64,000 nucleotides of DNA from Moniliella sp. 'wahieum' (taxonomy: Eukaryota > Basidiomycota > Moniliellomycetes > Moniliellales > Moniliellaceae): positions 372,001-436,000 of the forward strand of contig RSEE01000042.1 in assembly GCA_003971905.1 (NCBI GenBank), given 5' to 3'. Position 1 is the stretch's first letter. Each line of letters opens with the position of its first letter. Under the pieces are notes generated by a model. The model saw only the letters and a program-made list of their open reading frames with translations. It ran no database searches and was not told where the DNA came from. The translations under genes and the position numbers were made by a program. Below are positions 45,429-57,297 of this stretch, piece by piece.

Positions 45429-46649
45429 GGTGGCGCACACGGACGCAGACACGACGGGGGCGGGGAGGGAGATGGGGAGAGAGAGCAACGGGGCTGGGTG
45501 CGGTGCGGCGGCTCTTTGAGCTTTGGGTCTGGTCGGGCCAGCGGGCCTGGGGCGTGCGCGCTGCGGCCTGCGCCAGCCGCTGGCTGCCGCCCACTGCTCC
45601 CTCCCGAGGCCAGGCCTGTGCTGGCCTGCCGCGCAGAGAAAAACCAGACGCGCCGCGGGAGCACACTGGCGCCGTGCCGTCTAAAGCTGACGTAACCACC
45701 GGACACTGGCGCCCTGCGGGCCGGCCGGGCAAGCCGTTTTCCCAACACGCTTGCGGTGTGCTCTGCTCTGGTCCCTCCGGCGGCAGGTGGGTTAGTTACC
45801 AGTGTTGTTCTTGCACATCCCCATCCCCAGGCGCTTTGGGCTGGGGGGGTGGCGGGCAGCCCGACCCACCACAGCCTCCCGACGGCGATCTCCCCAGCGC
45901 CCTGGGATGCCTCCTGCCGCGCTGTCCTGTGAGGTCGGCTGCAAGCGACCCCTCTGGGTCCAACATTTCTCAGAGCTCCATCTAACCTCTCATCGATCGC
46001 GTCGCCCATCGACCATCGATCATCGGTCATCGACATCCTGCATCCCTGTCGTGCAACCCTACCGTGCCCCCAAGGTCCAATCGGCAGGCAGAAAGCAGGT
46101 GCGCAGCCAGAAATGTTCAAATCCCCTGTCACGGCGGAGACATGCCACATGGCAGGAGGGCGTCTGATTTCCGTGTCGGAGATGGCGTGGCACCCATACG
46201 AGCGTTCGGCCCTAAGGCTTAGGCCTAACTCCTAACGCCAGCAACCGGCAACCAGCGCTCGTCCAGCGCCCAAGCAGCCCCGCCCCGCACAGACCGCAAA
46301 AGCAGCAAAGCCGGGGCAAAAGCAGCAAGAGGCACAGGCCCAGTGCTGCTCCCACCACGCCGGCGCTTGCCGCGGGCATAACGACCTCCCCCATCTACCT
46401 CTCCGCCATCAGACTCAGCCGGCTCAGTCCGAGTGCCCACTACACTCGCTCACGACTCACTGGTCCCTCTTCGCCCCACGCCTCGCTGCCCGCCCCCCAG
46501 TGCCCCCGTGCCACATCACCGATCATCGCACCCGTAACATACCTGGCCATCCCGCTGCTCTTCTCGGTATAGCCCCGGCTTTCCCACAGCACCCACGGTC
46601 CCCCCCAACGGCAGGCATACATCCCACCACCACCGCCTCCTCTGCGTCC
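45429..46649. promoter_or_regulatory. Divergent intergenic region NAP1 / Myb factor
   Basis: 1.2 kb between opposite start codons. Contains ATCGATCATCGGTCATCGAC palindromic repeats near 46010-46035 and pyrimidine-rich tracts next to both starts. No gene recognised. Confidence 0.4.
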
Positions 46650-48056
46650 ATGGCCCCTACGCTGCGTACATTCGACGAGTACACTCCCTGGACCAAGGAC
46701 GAGGACAACAAACTCCGCTCCCTCGTTGCCCAGTATGGCACCGCCCGCGGCAAGAGCAGCCGCTGGCAAGAACTTGCCGAGCAGCTGCCAGGTCGCAGTG
46801 CCAAAAACTGCCGCAAACGCTGGTTCTACAGCCTGGATCCTCTGTCAAGCGCAGTACCCCGTGGAGCCCCGACGAAGACGCACGCCTGCAGGCCCTGATG
46901 GCCGTGCATGGCAAGCTCTGGTGGCGCATTGCCCAGGACATGGACGGACGCACCGACGACCAGTGCGCCGCCCGCTTCCTCAACGTTCTGAGCGTCACCG
47001 ACCGCCCCTGGAGTGCTGAAGAGGACAGGGAACTGCTTTCGCTTCATGCCGAGGTGGGCAACAAGTGGAAGCAGATTGCAACTCACTTTGAAGGCCGCTC
47101 TGCCCTGTCGTGCCGCAATCGGTGTCTCAAGTTCCTCAAACGAGCGCGTGCTGCCAAGGCCTCTGCTGCCTCTGTAGCGTCACGCCCTTCTTGCGAAGGC
47201 AGGCAGCGATCCCACTCCCTCCGCAACGAGGCCACCGGACGATCCAACAGTACTTCATCTGCGGCTTCCTCTACCTCTTCTTCTTCTTCAACCAGTAAAC
47301 CGGCCCTCCTACCCCGGCGAAGCTGGGCCACATCAGCGTGGCCGGTCCCGCTCCCCACTTGTGCTCGGTCCTGTGAACAGTGCATCTTCCCCCACTGCAG
47401 GAAACGTATGTGAGGCAGCACCCCCATTGGAAACAGATGTATTGCCACAGAGGCTGCAGGATCTGTGGTCGTCCCGACCACTCCAGGACGTACCCGCCGA
47501 ATTCCCCGCCAATCCTGCCCAGGAAGGGGATAGCATGTTTGGCGCATTGGCCAGCGCTGCGTTGGTTGGGCTTTTGGGGACGCCTTCCTCCGCGTCCGAC
47601 CCTGTACCCACCCTGCCTACTATCTTGCCGCCTTCCACCGACCCGGGCCCTTTGGCTGCCCTAATGCAGTTGCTTGCTTCCCCCCAGGGCATGTCCGTGG
47701 GCGGGGTAACTGCGCTTGGCGCTCTCGGCATTGGACTGCCTGTTGCTCCTCCCACCAATCTTCCCTTGGGTCTCGCTGGCCTTGGGATGGGATCTGTTCT
47801 GCCTTCTTTACCCCAAGGTATGCCTTCCGTACCACCGGTACCAGAGCCAATGCCTGGCATAGGTGGGCTGGGAGCGGCGGCAGGTCTTGCCGCCTTGTTA
47901 GCCGCCACCCAAGTGGCCCCTGTATCGCTCCCGGCCGCCACCCCCGATGCTGGAGCATGGTCGGCGTTGCACGAGCTGGTACGGCAGATCATACCTGATG
48001 CCGGACGCGCACAAATTGCCCTGGATCTGCTCCGATACTTGGCCACTGTACCCTAA
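46650..48056 (+). CDS. Three-repeat Myb-type DNA-binding protein (BAS1/c-Myb style)
   Basis: A nuclear transcription factor. Three tandem SANT/Myb repeats are visible: 'TPWTKDEDNKLRSLVAQYG' with 'GRSAKNCRKRWFYSL' (residues about 12-62), 'WSPDEDARLQALMAVHGKLW' with 'GRTDDQCAARFLN' and 'RPWSAEEDRELLSLHAEVG' with 'GRSALSCRNRCLKFLK'. Each has the spaced Trp pattern of helix-turn-helix Myb units. A Ser-rich linker follows (about residues 170-215), then a tail of some 220 residues dominated by Gly, Leu, Ala and Pro ('GLAGLGMGSVLPSLPQGMP') ending 'IALDLLRYLATVP' at 48056. Frame changes are needed after repeat 1 (near 46840) and near 47300-47360. BAS1 is one comparison but the orthologue is not established. 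Confidence 0.85.
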
Positions 48057-48639
48057 ATAATCCCAGTATGTACCTTCGGTCTTGGCACGAGCGCCTGCTC
48101 TTGTTCCCCCTCATCCGGTCAGCCCATTGTTCCCGAACGACTTGCGCCTCTTTTGTTTTGGCATGTTGCCTTGTTGATCCTGCTATGCTTTTTTGTATCC
48201 CCTCAAAACGTCATTTTGGCCTCCCTGTAAATGGCACGCTCCCCTACCGTGGTCGGTTAGGGGGGATGCTTGGGAACTCAGTTGTATGATATACTTTTTC
48301 AATCGGATATGGAAAACAGATACCAAAAGAGTGTGTTTTGAAGCCAAAAAAGTCACCCCTCCCCCCTTCTTTGCCCTGACTTTATTGACAAGTGTGAAGG
48401 TGGTGGTGCAATTGTAACATTCTTCAGAGACTCATCTCTTGGAGAGTGTGGGCATAATAATCCGTGCCGCAAGAACAAAACAGTGGTATGACGCTTTCCT
48501 CTCGTGGGGGTTGTCTCGACGGATCCGGGGGGAAGATTACACGCTCGGGGCAGAAAGGAGGATGGGGGAACTCATTAACCTATCCTTGTACTGGGAGGAT
48601 GCGGCTGCCCCATCTACGCCAGTCTTAGGTTGCGCCCCA
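48057..48639. other. Spacer downstream of the Myb gene
   Basis: No gene recognised; a CCCCTCCCCCC tract near 48357. Confidence 0.35.
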
Positions 48640-49350
48640 CGTGCGTTTTGCGGCCAACGACGTCAACGTCGATCGTATATAAATCTCCATGGGCTGCGCA
48701 GCTTCGATTCGTAAGTGCTGTTCTTGCTCGTGTCAACCCAACCATGCAGGACGTCGCGGATGTAACCAGCACGCCAGGACCATCTTTCTCCCACCATTCG
48801 CATTCAAACCGGATGTAGCGAGAAGAGTAGTTTTGAATAAGTGTGGCAGACTTGTGAGCGATGAGGCAGCTCCAGGGAGACTCCTTAATAAGGGTTCTCC
48901 AGTGCTTAAACAACTTGTCGGTTGTCTTGGTAGCATTGTGTCCGTGTTCGTCATGAACTAGCAGTGGGACAAGAACGGCTGTTGAGTGCGTCCTCGGTAC
49001 TTTCAACGGCGTTCCTGCCGCATTCGGCTTGCTCCAACTTTGTTGAAGCAGACCCCCTTCTCCGGCGTTTCATAGACGGCGCGGGTGCTTAGCGTCCTCC
49101 CTTCCGATAATACCCAAACTTGGCCTCTAGTGTGTCTGAATTCCTCAAGAGGTGTGGTCCACCTCCATTCCCGATCCTCTGACGAAAGCGCCTGGCCCAT
49201 CGCCCAACAGTCCACCATTATAGTGCCCCTGGCCTTCCTCACTCGCCGCCTCTCGTCCTCTTCCTATACAGTGAGTATCCCTTCTGGAGCGCACACGCTT
49301 GAGCATTGGCTCCCATATAGCCTCGTGCAACACACGGCTAAACTTGGATC
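48640..49350 (-). pseudogene. Degenerate copy 2 of the unrecognised repeated gene
   Basis: Conceptual minus-strand translation gives 'LHEAIWEPMLKRVR', 'GMEVDHT', 'LRHTRG'-like text, 'LEQAECGRNA' with 'KYRGRTQQPF', 'NATKTTDKLFKHWRTLIKES' and 'SSRYIRFE', the same block order as at 13440-14035. Frames change several times and stops occur between blocks. It is not flanked by the 70-bp repeat seen at copy 1, at least not recognisably. Function unknown; a relic of a multicopy or mobile gene is the best reading. Confidence 0.55.
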
Positions 49351-49843
49351 CTTTAAGATGTGCGGTTCAAGCGAGAAGAGAGAATAAGACACACAGTTGA
49401 TTGAATTCCCATAGACTGACGAAGAGACCCCATGGCAGAAGCGACAGAGACGCGAAGTCCACCGCGCGCGTCTCGGGCGACTGGAACCACGGTCTGGCCA
49501 GGCGGCATGACGGGTGGTACATCGTACTGCACGGGCACGGTTGAGTGTGGCCGAGGGTGGGAGGCGGACATAGATGACAGGGCAGGCGACCAAATGAAAG
49601 TGATGGACCGGTTGGGTCCGGTGACCGTCACCCGTTATCGGCCGGCGAAAGCGGGGCGATGGACGATGTAGACAGCAAGGATAGACAGCAAGGAGGCAAT
49701 TTTTAATTACAGCCTCAGGGGCAAACGATGCTGAGCTTCAGCGCGCTGCTCCGGCTCAGCGCTCCGGCTGAGCACCTGCCAGACAACCGGTTCAGTACGT
49801 TGCTCCTACCTTCCACCACCATCACCACCACCACAGCAACAAC
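49351..49843. promoter_or_regulatory. Upstream region of the next gene
   Basis: Contains CAGCGCGCTGCTCCGGCTCAGCGC short repeats near 49738-49775 and a CCACCACCATCACCACCACC tract at 49813-49832 next to the following start. Confidence 0.35.
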
Positions 49844-51316
49844 ATGCCTCCATCAGTGAGCAGGTCCCCACATTTGAGCCCACTGGTTTCGCATGCGGAA
49901 AAATGCGCTCCTCTGTCCTCGCCATGGGGCCCAGGATCTATTAGTCCCCAGCACGCCAGTCCAGCAGCTCGGCCCTCCTCCCTGCAGCCGCGGCCAACAC
50001 CAGGCGATGAAAACAAAGCGGCACTTCCCCCTCACACCACGCACACCAAGCACGTCTCGAATCGGTGGAGGGAACTCATCTGGTCTCACAAACGGCACTG
50101 GTCCAGTCTCTCTTCCCATCTGGCTTGGCCTGCGGCAAGGTCGGAAGACAAGCCGGTGTCCAAATGGTGGCTTCTTCACCTGCACTCCAAGTCCAGTAAC
50201 GCAAACAACACGACAATTCTTGGTCACAGAAGGTCAGCGACCGATTCAACTTCATTCCTTCCGCCCTCTACTTCGCTCTCCTCTCCCCACTCTGATTCAC
50301 CATCGCAAGAGATGGTTTATATCTTTTCTGCACCAGCACACTCGCCTAGCTCAAAACGACCGCCTGCCTCTCTACTGGGGAATCCACCCATCCTACTCAG
50401 CATACCCTTATTTCCCACGACGACCATATTCCTCCTCCCCATTTAACTCTCAGTACGCCCCCGCATACCCACAATGAGGCTCGTCCCACTACCCCGTCTT
50501 CTCTGTACTCCTCGCCCTCTTCCAGACCCGAGTTGAGCTCCACTGGGCTTCCTCTGTCCGATATCAACCTGGAATGCCCTTCCCCCCGCATATTATCACC
50601 TTCTCTCTACCCCATGGACGTGGTGCAGTGGGTGGATGGGGCCAGAGGACTGCTCTTTGCCTTGAGCCAACTACACGCTGCCCTGGGCGACTTTGTCACT
50701 GCTGCGCTCACTTGCTGGGGGCCCGATGAGGATTATTGGCTGCGGCCGTTGGACGCCGTGTTGCTCTCGGCCCCGCCCGTGATTCGGGACCTCATCGGGT
50801 CCTTGGATGAGTTTGACCTGAATGGGCAGGGGGGGGGACCGTTGGAGGTGCGGACGGTGGTGCATGCGTGTGTGCGAGCAGTGGCGGAGTTTTCGGCAGT
50901 ACCGACGGCCTTGAAACGGGTGCAACAGTCCCTGTTGCTACCCTGGCACCAGCCCCGCTTCCCGGGCGAAGACTTGCTTCTGACCCGTCGGCTCATCCTC
51001 CAGCTGTATGACTGCTTGGTCGAGCTGGCCAACGCATGGTCCGTGCTCACATCCGACCGCGAACGGGGCGGTCGCAGAGTACCTCAACCGGGGACTCGGC
51101 ACTTCAGCACTTGCCCCTCCTCCCCAGCTTGGCGACTTGCACGTGGATCCGAACGGGAATAAGGAACCCGATCCTCGGCGAGGCTTGTCGACCATTACCG
51201 AGCGTTCTTCTGGCATGGCCCCTTCCTCCATCCTGTCCCATACCCATACCCATACTTCTCCATATTCTTCTGTTATTGTACCCTCCAACACGACTGGCAA
51301 CCTTGTTTCCTATTAA
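49844..51316 (+). CDS. Ser/Pro-rich protein with a helical C-terminal region, not recognised
   Basis: ATG 49844 follows a short CCACCA-rich leader. About 200 residues of Ser/Pro/His/Asn-rich sequence ('PLTPRTPSTSRIGGGNSSGL' in one frame) lead to a well-formed helical region coded at 50533-51060: 'YPMDVVQWVDGARGLLFALS', 'PLDAVLLSAPPVIRDLIGSL', 'VRTVVHACVRAVAEFSAV', 'LLLTRRLILQLYDCLVELAN' and 'AWSVLTSDRE'. A one-base loss near 51062 then gives the tail ending 'NTTGNLVSY' at 51316. No catalytic motif is seen. The helical block is faintly like the C-terminal region of RAM-pathway SOG2 proteins, but no leucine-rich repeats are present, so I do not assign a function. Confidence 0.5.
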
Positions 51317-54284
51317 CTCCCTGTCCTCCCCTGCGTTTCTCCCTCATCTGGCGTTCGATCAAGGACATGTTGCCCCAACAAGTGTGGCCCAGTGGCCGTA
51401 GACGCTGTTGACACGCCACAGCATGCATAGTACTCATCCCTTATACACCGGCGTGGAAGAAGACTGAAAATGACGTTGTGGTTGCTGTTAGAGGAGTACA
51501 AAAGGAGTCTTCCACATCTGTCACAGTCGGGGCTAAGGCGAGGGAGACCAGGGTCGGGACTAAGTCAAGGAATGTAACAATACTTTGTGGGGAAGAAGCA
51601 AGAGCAGAGAGGCATGGTGCGAAGAGGAGGAAACAGGGAAAGTGCGAGACGCTCGGGACAAAGAAATTGGAAATGGGAGCGAGCTAAGATCAGCCAAACT
51701 ATGACACCAAACCTGTGCTCCAATTACCTGTTACATGTTGCCGCCTCTCGTCTTTGGAAGACTCGCATTACGCACTGTTATGTCGATTCCACCCGTATAG
51801 TTTACTCGACCCACACACACCTCACAACCACCCGTGCGCTTGTCACAGAATGACTAAGCTCGCTCCAATTTCCAATTCTGCATCCGCCTGTGTCTCTCTC
51901 TTCCCTTTCCTTTTGCTTCTGTTCTCTGCCCGATGCCTTCTGTTTCTTTCCACGAACGATCTTGCCTTTCCCCTCGCCTCTGACAGGACCTTGGTCTCCC
52001 TCGTTTAGCCCAACTGTTGCACATTTTGCCCACATGACGACAGAAGGGACTATATGGGAGGGATATGCGCAGAGGAGGAGAGAGATGATCGATGACCTCT
52101 CTGCCGGTACCTTTTCTCACTGTTTGGTCAATCTGTGGAAGAAGAAAAGCTATATATAGATTGCGCGGAATGTGTGCTACCTATTGGCGGACTAGGAGAG
52201 GGACTCTAGCGCACAGCTCCGACGCTCTCAAATATATCGTTGGGTGCCTTGGCGTCTACCGATCTAATCAACAATCATTAATCAACGTTCAATAACACGT
52301 TCAACGTGTTCAACCACCATCAAATCCGTTCTACGCTGTGGCGCTGTAGATTAGATACGCTTCTGAGCTTCCGACATCATCGACAACATCCGCCCTATTG
52401 ATGGAGAAACTTTTAATGTGTCAGCCTGCAAGCTGCAAGACCCTAATAGCGCTCAGCCCACCGGCCACCGGATAATGTTTAGGAACAGGGGATCCAGTTT
52501 CAGCTTTTATCAACACTACCCTGGGAAGTATTTGTGTGGTTTCCTGACGCCCTCACCTCCTCCAACACCATATATGAAGACTTGGGCTCCCCCCGCCTTT
52601 GTCATTTGATCTCCATCGATTACCACTTCGTGTGCTGTGCTCTCCAAGCTCTTTGTAGGTGTCATTATACACGCTCGCCTCCCAAAGGGATTGCATATAA
52701 GCCGTTACATGACACGTCTCTATCCACTCATCGACTCATCACAGCACTGATTTCTTGGCATTAATATCCCCCCCACCCAACGTTGTGGCACTATGTGGAG
52801 GGCAGAAGGACGGTGGACTAAGATACATCGATCGGCTGCCTATGGATGGGGCCGGGTTGGGATCCGAGCATGCATGATGCATGACCGGTGACCGGGTGAC
52901 CATAGACTAGGTGGCGCTGATTTATCCGCATCCAAAAAAATACCCCGCTCTTCCAGGACTTCCGCGTTGCGCGTTAACACCTTGGATCGGATAGCCTCCT
53001 CGGCTTACAAAGGTCTAATAAAGCTGGTCTACCTCACGCTCAAGCCTAAAAAGGCGAAGAACGCCTTTTTAAGCGCTTACTTACTTGCTTTAAGCACCAT
53101 AGCATCCCAGCTTCCGGGCCTTTCAAAACGCTCCAAGCCACCTGTGTTGAAGAGTGTGAGAGTGGCTAGTGATGCATGATGAATGATGTATGATGCATGA
53201 CGTGTGATGTGTGGCTGGGACGTGTGAAACTTGTGAAAGACGACTGGCCCGGGCCATGTCAGAAAACCCTGTGCCTGAGGCGTTTGCAATCGGCACGGGA
53301 GGTCACCGGTCACCGGTCACTGGTCAAGCTTCAAGGATGGAATCATCGATGAGCTGTGTACCATGCAACTCCCAACTGAACTGCGGCATCCGGGAAACGG
53401 CGGACCGCGTGACGCGGAACGTAACCTAGTACGCGCGGTTGAAAGCATGGCCAGGGTTAGACGTTAGCGCGTTAGCAGGGGCTAGTCCGTGTTAGAGTGT
53501 GGTGGCAGCCCGATTTTTTCAGTCTGGGCTAGCGCGCAGCAGGAGCTAGCGTGGCGGGTGTGGGATCCGGTCTGAGCAAGTCAATGCATGTGGCTTCTTT
53601 CGCATGGACAGAATTTGAGTAGCAGCACTACTACTGAGGACTCAGTCTGAGTACTCACTGTCCTGAATCGAGAATCCTTGAGTCTGAGTACTGAGTCTGA
53701 GTACTACTGAGTTATTCAGACTGAGTACTGAGTGGCAGGAGTAGCGCGGCCGAGCGCCTAATAATGGGGGGGCGGCGCAGAGCCTAGGTAGCAGGGCCCA
53801 GCACTAGGGCTCTCAGATCTCTTTGAGGCCGATCAGGCACAGCGCCGCAGTGGCCGATTGTCGCCTGCGCGGCCCCACATCTCAGAAACTCAGAAACCCA
53901 CAGCTCAGATGGGCCATGTGACATGCGGCATGTGAGGGCTGCGGTGTCACGCGGGTCACGTCTTACACTGGCCTGGTGCCGCCTGCTGCGCTCTAGCCCC
54001 TCGGCGCGGCGGCGGGTTTGATTGTTTCATCGTTGCAGTTTGGGCCGGCGCATGCAATGGGTGAGCGTGGCCGGTGAGGCGGTGTCCTGTGGCCGGTGAG
54101 CGCCCTGTCAGGAAACTGGCAGCGAGCCACGAGCCACGAGCACCCGTCCTGGCCTGCTGTCTTCCTCCACGCCCACGCCCACGCCCACTGCATCCATCGC
54201 CCCTCGCTCGCCACCTCCGCTGTGCGCTCCCCCGCGCCACCACCACCCCACCGCCGCCGCCGCCCCCCTCTCCGCCCCTCCACC
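51317..54284. other. Long spacer with TGAGTACT repeats and a perfect hairpin
   Basis: About 3 kb without a recognisable gene. It holds a 70-codon open frame at 52967-53179 that contains a perfect hairpin (53048-53070), ATGCATGATGAATGATGTAT repeats at 53170-53200, TGAGTACTGAGTC repeats at 53636-53735, and a Pro-coding CCGCCGCCGCCGCC run near 54251, in the leader of the RGS gene. Confidence 0.4.
53636..53735. repeat. TGAGTACT / GACTCAGTC interspersed repeat
   Basis: CTGAGTACT and its near-palindromic variants occur about six times in 100 bp. The same word appears at 27268-27297. Confidence 0.75.
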
Positions 54285-56629
54285 ATGCCCTCGTCTGCGA
54301 CCAGCTCCCCGCTCGTCTCGAACCGCATGATGAAAGTCGGGCGCGCGCAACCGCCCTTACGCCAAGGTACGTTGCTCGCCCCTGCCTGCCCGCCCCCTCG
54401 GCAGCTGCGCTCCTGATCCCTAACCCCCCTCCCTCCGCACAGGACTTGCACGATCTCTTGCCACCCTCATCGTCTCCTCCGCCTCACCACCATCGCACCT
54501 CTTCGATCCTACCCTTACACCTTTACCACCGACGAAGCCGTCGCCAATCTCAGTGCCCTCAAGTTCTCCCGTCCTCCCGCCAGCCTGACCCCCAGGATCC
54601 CAGCCGCGTCATCACCACCACCACCACCACCACCTTCACCATGAACCGCGACATTGCCAAGGACATCTGCCAGCATTTCTTGACGCCCATCTGGTCCAAA
54701 GCTCCTCCGATCTCGGCCTGCCTGCCTTCCGCGACAAGGGCATCTGGTCCTTGACACTCAAGGGCTACTGTATCCTAGAGCGCTTCGTGTCGGTCAATGG
54801 CATTTCTGCTGACCACCTCCAACCTGCCATGGAAGCCCATCGCCCCCCCATCCGCCTTGTCTTTCTCGACCGCCGTGCCGCAGACGATGAAATCAATATC
54901 CGCCTGCCCCTTCTCGACTCGCTCTTCCGCCGCTTTGCCGGCGTACAAGCCAACTACCCCAGCAGCGAGGCCCAGCATGGCACTCCTTCTTTTTCCCCTG
55001 AATATGGCTTTTTACTCCCCCACCTCCACCCCCGTTTTCCCTCCCGACCCTACTTTTGATCGTTCGCGCGGCATCGAGGTAGTCGATGTAGTGGAGCGCT
55101 TGAAGAATGGCGAGACGCACCTGACCAAACAGCCTTTAGCGCCTTGAGTGCCATCGACTGGCTCATTGACTTTACCTCTGTCTGTGCTCGCGACGAAGCG
55201 GCGGAGCTGCTGGCGCACTTTGAACGGCTCGACCTGATCAAGCTCATTGCCGACAAGATCCGCCCACATCGCACCCGTCCCGACCAACAAAATGACTCGG
55301 ACATTGCCACCGTACGCGGCGCGCGATGTGGGCGGCATGATTACCGAGGGCGAGTCCGTTGCCACTACAAGTCCATCTATGCCTTGACCGACCGAGGGCG
55401 CGAGGTGGCGCGATGGGAGGGATTTTACCGCAGGCCCCCCCTCAGTCGAGTACCCCGACTGGCTCCACCTCCACGCCACCTGGCCTGGCCAGTGGGATAA
55501 GACACGGCCTCGCTGCCCCCTCCAGTCCCGACGAAGCGAGGTGTTCGGTAGAAGATGATACGGGCTCGCTCATTCCATGGGTAGCAGGGTCGAAAGTCCG
55601 ACCTTTCCTCCCGTGTCGGCTCGGGCTCCCGTCCCGGCAGCGCCTCGGCCGAGAGGGCAAGTGGATCCGGGGGCAGTGGGACACGTACCAGCGTGACAGC
55701 ATCCCGGGATCAAGGCAGTCGAAACCGCCTTCGTCAGATCTTGGCCGATCCATCCTTGTGCTCCTCTTCCAAGCGTATCTGCGCCGCAACTTTTGCGAGG
55801 AAAACTTATCCTTCTACTTGGATGTGCAAGATTTTAAACACCGCTTCTCCACCACTTCCTCCGCCTCCGCCGTCCGACCTTCGACGGCGGAGCGGCACCA
55901 CCACCATCACCAAGAAAAAGCGCAACCCGTGGTGCTTTTTCCCCAGCAGCTGGCTGCTCAAGGCGACGGGGCCCGACCCAGCGCCGGCGCCGGGCGAGCC
56001 GTCAGAGCCCAATGACGATTCGATTCTGAACCAGTCGATGAGCGCTATGGACGCCACCACCTGGATTGATCGTCATTGCCTTTCTCATCTTCAACACTTA
56101 CCTTGCGCCGGTGCGCCTGCGGAGCTGAATCTCGAGCATTCGCTGCGCACGGAACTATTGGCGTACATGAACAAGACGCGCCCAAGCGCTGCAGCACACC
56201 TCGCGTGCGTTGGTCGATGAATCCGTTTCATCCCGTACCAGCAGCCCTTCCCGCTCGGCCCGCGAGCCAGGCACCAACGCGTCAGCCCTGGCTGCTATCG
56301 AGCTTGGGTTTCCTCAGGAGGAAACCCAAACAAGGAAGAAAGTGCCGATCTTGTCGCTGGAAGAACGGAAGAAACTAGTGCTGAGCAAGGTGAGTTCATC
56401 GGGCCAACTGTTGCATGCGTCGCAGCTGCAAACCTTGCTCCGACTTTATTCCAAATCCAAGATCACATCTTCCATCTCATGGCCACCGACTCGGTCCCGC
56501 GTTTCGTGCGTGATCCCACCTTCTTGCGGGCCACCGAGGCGTCCTGCACGCGAGGCATACGGCCTGCCCCCCGAGGTGCTCGACTTGCTCGAACTCGATA
56601 CGCTGCGGGACAGTTTGCCCCTCGCTTGA
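54285..56629 (+). CDS. SST2: RGS protein with DEP domains (Sst2/FlbA family)
   Basis: These proteins switch off G-alpha by speeding GTP hydrolysis and are held at receptors through DEP domains. The start MPSSATSSPLVSNRMMKVGR is followed by an intron at 54367-54442. The first DEP-type region has 'SLATLIVSSAS', 'YTFTTDEAVANLSALKFSRP' and 'DICQHFL', then 'LKGYCILERFVSVNGIS'. A second DEP block has 'AIDWLIDFTSVCARDEAAEL' and 'VARWEG'. The RGS box starts 'LFQAYLRRNFCEENLSFYLD' near 55770, is broken by an inserted low-complexity loop with a 'TKKKRNPW' stretch, resumes as 'FLIFNTYLAPGAPAELNLEH' and ends near 'LMATDSVPRFVRDPTFLR'. The stop is at 56629. At least eight frame changes are needed. With the G-alpha gene it makes a plausible functional pair. 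Confidence 0.85.
54367..54442 (+). other. Intron in the RGS gene
   Basis: GTACGTTGC donor, CCTGATCC/CCTAAC branch-like region, CCGCACAG acceptor, 76 nt. Confidence 0.75.
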
Positions 56630-57297
56630 CCCTCCTCTTCCCATCTCCCCATCTTTCTCTCTCTCCACTCTCTTTCTCCCCACCATCTTTCTCCTCGCCA
56701 TCTTCTTCCCTACCCTCGATTGACCAATGGGGTTTGGGCGCCACCTGTTGCAGCGTTCGGGCCCATCCCCTTGGCTCTTCTCCCGCTCCCATCGCCCCCT
56801 TGCCCCCTTCCCCTCGTTTTTCCGGCGCCTTGGAGCTCCCCACCCTGCTCGGACGACTTGCAATGTTGCCCGGGTCCCCGTAGCAGCAGCTGCTTGCTGC
56901 ACGCCTGGCCCATGTACTCTGTCGCACTCCACGCCCCCTTTCCCTCTGGCCTCGCAGGTGGGGCGATGGTATTTGGCCCCGTTATTTTCTGCATCCCGCT
57001 GCTCTAGATCCGACTGCCCTGATGCCCTCATGACTGGATGACCAGACTGCCCCACCAGCGGCGAAGCGCGCGGCCGGAAGAATCCGAATCTGATGTAGTA
57101 GAGGCCATTGAATTTGAGCTCGAGGAGGAAGCCGCTTAGGTAAGCCCGCTGTGAACCACACGCGGGGCCACGTCCACGTAGCCATCCCCTGCGGCACGCC
57201 GGCCTGGCCGGGTGCGCTCGCGCCTGCCTCGCCCGCCGCGCCGCGCCCTCCCCCCTCGCCATCTCCATCCATCGCCACCGCCATCCCCACCACCACT
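56630..57297. other. Spacer between RGS gene and SPC1
   Basis: Pyrimidine-rich sequence directly after the RGS stop (56640-56720) and C-rich sequence before SPC1. No further gene is recognised. Confidence 0.4.
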
